A DNA stretch of 8,713 bases from Burkholderiales bacterium (GTDB taxonomy: Bacteria; Pseudomonadota; Gammaproteobacteria; Burkholderiales; Usitatibacteraceae), in NCBI GenBank assembly GCA_014378085.1, contig JACMOJ010000326.1, positions 1 to 8,713 on the forward strand. The letters run 5' to 3'. A model generated the notes under the pieces. The model was not told where the DNA came from, did not search any database, and worked only from the letters and a program-made list of their open reading frames with translations. Of the stretch, positions 6,014 through 8,713 are shown in pieces. Each line of letters opens with the position of its first letter. The stretch's first letter is position 1. A program made the translations under genes and the position numbers.

Positions 6014-7837
6014 TTAGAAGTACGCCTCTTCCATCGCCAGCACGCTACTCGCACCATTGATGACAGCCTCGGCATAACCGTCGGCAAACGGCAGGATATG
6101 GTCGGCGAAAAAGCGCGAGGTCAATATCTTCGCTTTCAAGAAGTCGGTATCGCCCTCACCCTTCGATAACTGATCCGCCGCCACAATAGCTGAACGCGCC
6201 ATAATCCAGCCGCCGCATACGGTGCCCGCCAACATCAGGTAGTGAACGGCACCGGCGTTAACCGCACCTTGGTTTTCTTTGAAAGTGAGGGCGATCCACT
6301 CGGTGGCTCGTTTGAAATCTTCCAGACCGCGCGTGAGCGTCTTGCCTATCGCCTTTAGATTAAGATCCGAGGATGCGTTTAACGTCACGGTGGTCTTTTG
6401 CATTTCCGCGATCAATGCCAGCGCCGTTTGCCCGCCCTCGCGACCAACCTTGCGGCCCACCAAATCGTTCGCTTGGATGCCTGTGGTGCCTTCGTAGATC
6501 GCTGAGATGCGCGAGTCGCGGTAATACTGCGCTGCGCCGGTCTCTTCGATGAAACCCATACCGCCGTGAATTTGCACACCAAGTGAAGTAACCTGAATAC
6601 CCGCCTCAGTCGCGTATCCCTTCACAATCGGGATCATCAAATCGACCAGCGCTTGGTTAAAGCGTTTGGTTTGTTCGTCTTCGGCGCGATCGGCCAGATC
6701 GAGGCATTTAGCAGTCCAATATATCAGCGCGCGGCAGGCTTCCGCGTATGCACGCATGGTCAGCAGCATGCGCTTGATGTCGGGGTGATAAATGATCGGC
6801 ACGGATTTCGGTGACGCACCCAAACTCGCCGGTACTGGTGTCGTCGGGCGTCCCTGCACCCGTTCGCGAGCCCATACCAAGGCGTGTTGGTAGGCGCGTT
6901 CAGCAATCGATACACCTTCCAAGCCGACACCCAAGCGCGCGGCGTTCATCATCACAAACATGTATTCCAAGCCACGATTGATTTCGCCGATAGGGTAGCC
7001 AATTGCGCCGCCGCGTTTATCATCTTCACCATAGATCATTACACACGTCGGGCTCGCATGAATGCCAAGTTTGTGTTCGATGGAGGCGCATTTCACATCG
7101 TTGCGCTCGCCGAGCGAGCCGTCGGCATTGACCATCACCTTCGGCACGAGAAACAGCGAAATGCCCTTCACACCTTCCGGCGCACCTTCCACCCGTGCCA
7201 GCACCAAATGGATGATGTTTTCCGTGTAGTCGTGATCACCATAGGTGATGAAGATTTTCTGCCCGGTGATTTTGTAACTGCCGTCGCCAACGGGCACGGC
7301 CTTGGTGCGTACCAGCGCAAGATCTGAACCGGCCTGAGGCTCGGTTAGATTCATCGTGCCAGTCCATTTGCCCGCCGTCATGTTCGGCAGAAACTTATCC
7401 TTCAATTCCTGTGAGGCATGTTGGTCAAGCGCCTCAATGGCCCCTAACGTCAACAATGGGCAGAGTTTGAACGCCATGTTCGCACTACCCAGCATTTCAG
7501 AAACCGGCGTCGCAACAACATGCGGCAATCCCTGCCCGCCAAATGCCACCGGCGCTTCGAGACCGCTCCAACCACCTTCCACGTACTTCCAATAGGCATC
7601 TTTGAAGCCCTTGGGTGTTGTCACATTGCCGTTTGAAATCTTTGCGCCTTCCTTGTCGCCAGAACGATTCAGGGGGGCCAACACCTCGCTTGAAAACTTT
7701 CCGGCTTCCGACAAGATGGCGTCGACGAGATCATCCGTAACATCTTCACAACCGGGCAGCTTGCTGATGTCCGAGATGCCAACGACGTGTTTCAGAACAA
7801 ACGCAATATCTTTCAGCGGAGCGGTGTAGTGGGACAT
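6014..7837 (-). CDS. Acyl-CoA dehydrogenase, large type with extra C-terminal domain
   Basis: 607 aa FAD enzyme catalysing alpha,beta-dehydrogenation of an acyl-CoA thioester and passing electrons to ETF. Order of domains: short N-terminal segment (1-35) typical of this subfamily, acyl-CoA dehydrogenase N domain (about 40-157), middle FAD/substrate beta domain starting at MNLTEPQAGSD (162-172), C-terminal helical domain (about 285-450) and an added helical domain (about 470-600). Y448-E449-G in ISAIYEGTTGIQ is the position of the catalytic base in this subfamily, and the adjacent QANDLVGRK is characteristic. Length and the extra domain match the approximately 600-residue group that includes DmdC-like and broad acyl-CoA dehydrogenases, not the approximately 380-residue medium-chain type. 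ATG at 7835-7837, with only a weak purine-rich signal (GAGAT) upstream. Sixty-two bases after etfA, probably co-transcribed. Substrate chain is not deducible; a 3-methylthiopropanoyl-CoA role is possible but unsupported. Confidence 0.93.
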   Translation of the reverse strand: MSHYTAPLKDIAFVLKHVVGISDISKLPGCEDVTDDLVDAILSEAGKFSSEVLAPLNRSGDKEGAKISNGNVTTPKGFKDAYWKYVEGGWSGLEAPVAFGGQGLPHVVATPVSEMLGSANMAFKLCPLLTLGAIEALDQHASQELKDKFLPNMTAGKWTGTMNLTEPQAGSDLALVRTKAVPVGDGSYKITGQKIFITYGDHDYTENIIHLVLARVEGAPEGVKGISLFLVPKVMVNADGSLGERNDVKCASIEHKLGIHASPTCVMIYGEDDKRGGAIGYPIGEINRGLEYMFVMMNAARLGVGLEGVSIAERAYQHALVWARERVQGRPTTPVPASLGASPKSVPIIYHPDIKRMLLTMRAYAEACRALIYWTAKCLDLADRAEDEQTKRFNQALVDLMIPIVKGYATEAGIQVTSLGVQIHGGMGFIEETGAAQYYRDSRISAIYEGTTGIQANDLVGRKVGREGGQTALALIAEMQKTTVTLNASSDLNLKAIGKTLTRGLEDFKRATEWIALTFKENQGAVNAGAVHYLMLAGTVCGGWIMARSAIVAADQLSKGEGDTDFLKAKILTSRFFADHILPFADGYAEAVINGASSVLAMEEAYF

Positions 7838-7899
7838 GATTATCTCGGTAAATTAGGCGGCGGGACTTTTTGATAGCGCTGGAAACTGGAGCTTGCAGG

Positions 7900-8713
7900 T
7901 CAAAGGGCAGCCGTCAGTTCGGGCACCAAGGTGAACAGATCACCGACCAAGCCGTAATCGGCCACTTGGAAAATGGGCGCTTCTGGGTCTTTGTTGATCG
8001 CCACGATGACTTTGCTGTCCTTCATGCCTGCAAGGTGTTGGATTGCCCCCGAGATACCGATCGCGATATAAAGTTCAGGTGCGACGACCTTACCGGTCTG
8101 GCCGACCTGATAGTCGTTTGGCACAAAACCCGCGTCGACTGCCGCGCGTGAGGCACCTAGTGCTGCGCCGAGTTTGTCGGCGAGCGGCTCCAAAAACTGA
8201 CGATACCGATCACCATCCCCCATGCCTCGGCCGCCCGAGACAATGCGTTTGGCTGCGACCAGCTCCGGACGATCTGACTTGGTAAGTTCTTGGCCGGTGA
8301 CCTTCGACAGTCCGCTGTCAGCGGGCGCAGGTACATTTTCGATTACCGCACTCCCACCGGTTGCCGCAACCGCATCAAAACCGGTTGCGCGCACCGTCAA
8401 TACTTTGATGTTGTCCGCTGACTTCACCGTGGCGAAGGCATTGCCGGCATAAATGGGCCGCACAAACGTATCAACACTTTCCACGGCGATGACATCCGAC
8501 AGCTGTGCGACATCGAGCAAGGCCGCGACGCGCGGCGCAGTATTTTTTCCAGCCGCGGTGGCCGGAAACAAAACATGTGAATACTGCGTCGCGAGGCCCA
8601 CTACCAATGGCGCGAGATTTTCTGCAACGGCCGAGCCCAGATGCGGCGCATCGGCAACCAATACTTTATTCACGCCCAATACTGCTGCTGCGGCGCCCGC
8701 TGCTGCGGCACAA
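7900..8713 (-). CDS. etfA: Electron transfer flavoprotein alpha subunit, 5' partial
   Basis: EtfA pairs with EtfB, binds FAD, and carries electrons from acyl-CoA dehydrogenases to ETF:quinone oxidoreductase. The reading frame runs off the right edge. 270 residues are visible of about 310 usual, so about 40 N-terminal residues are missing; the TTG at 8679 is an internal Leu within an Ala-rich [13 protein letters not shown] stretch. The C-terminal FAD domain is complete: [12 protein letters not shown], then [18 protein letters not shown], and the ETF alpha signature [13 protein letters not shown] with AIN downstream (about 7994-8076). [13 protein letters not shown] precedes this domain. Immediately upstream in its operon etfB is expected beyond the window (inference). 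No terminator was seen between it and the acyl-CoA dehydrogenase, supporting one operon. Confidence 0.96.
   Translation of the reverse strand, partial: CAAAAGAAAAVLGVNKVLVADAPHLGSAVAENLAPLVVGLATQYSHVLFPATAAGKNTAPRVAALLDVAQLSDVIAVESVDTFVRPIYAGNAFATVKSADNIKVLTVRATGFDAVAATGGSAVIENVPAPADSGLSKVTGQELTKSDRPELVAAKRIVSGGRGMGDGDRYRQFLEPLADKLGAALGASRAAVDAGFVPNDYQVGQTGKVVAPELYIAIGISGAIQHLAGMKDSKVIVAINKDPEAPIFQVADYGLVGDLFTLVPELTAAL

Noticed and set aside
6884..7327. 147-codon open frame on the plus strand
   Set aside because: Antisense to the conserved middle domain of the acyl-CoA dehydrogenase; His/Arg/Phe-rich composition typical of a shadow frame.
7838..7899. Promoter or terminator between etfA and the acyl-CoA dehydrogenase
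   Set aside because: No convincing hairpin with T run and no clear -35/-10 pair in the 62 bases; co-transcription is the simpler view.
8677..8679. TTG as start codon of etfA
   Set aside because: The frame continues to the window edge with the Ala-rich stretch expected in EtfA, and full-length EtfA needs about 40 more residues.
8683..8709. Run of GCA/GCC-type triplets (minus strand) as a trinucleotide repeat
   Set aside because: Encodes the Ala-rich helix commonly present at this place in EtfA; interrupted by Gly and by synonymous codons, so not a true microsatellite.

Overview
The window holds parts of two unrelated, converging gene groups from what looks like a Gram-negative proteobacterium. 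A betaproteobacterium fits best, judging by EtfA and acyl-CoA dehydrogenase sequence style, GTG/TTG-tolerant starts and moderately GC-rich coding DNA. No mobile element, tRNA, rRNA or CRISPR array was seen. Coding density is very high: the largest gap between genes is about 60 bases.

Plus strand, 1-5987: a surface-polysaccharide operon in the order asparagine-synthetase-type amidotransferase (5' end cut by the window), GT4 glycosyltransferase, second asparagine-synthetase-type amidotransferase (complete), GT9 heptosyltransferase-like glycosyltransferase. The genes are tightly packed: 2 bases between GT4 and amidotransferase 2, and a 4-base GTGA stop/start overlap between amidotransferase 2 and GT9. 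The two glycosyltransferases would add sugars to a lipopolysaccharide core, O-antigen or exopolysaccharide. The two glutamine-dependent enzymes would amidate carboxylates, plausibly uronic acid or amino acid substituents of the same glycan. The polymer and the exact substrates cannot be read from the sequence.

Minus strand, 8713-6014: a fatty-acid/acyl-CoA oxidation pair, etfA (5' end beyond the window edge) followed by a large four-domain acyl-CoA dehydrogenase. EtfA with its partner EtfB (not in view) would accept electrons from such a dehydrogenase and pass them to the quinone pool. The two groups meet tail to tail with 26 bases between stop codons. A hairpin that looks like the terminator of the minus-strand operon lies inside the last codons of the GT9 gene.

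The most unusual structure is a 16-base tandem repeat (about 3.75 units, 1781-1840). It spans the stop codon of the first amidotransferase and the GTG start of GT4, and every unit carries a GTGA stop/start-overlap motif. It looks like an expanded stop/start junction, with possible consequences for translational coupling. A second, in-frame 12-base minisatellite lies in amidotransferase 2. I found no clearly new multi-gene system; the junction repeat is the best candidate for something undescribed.
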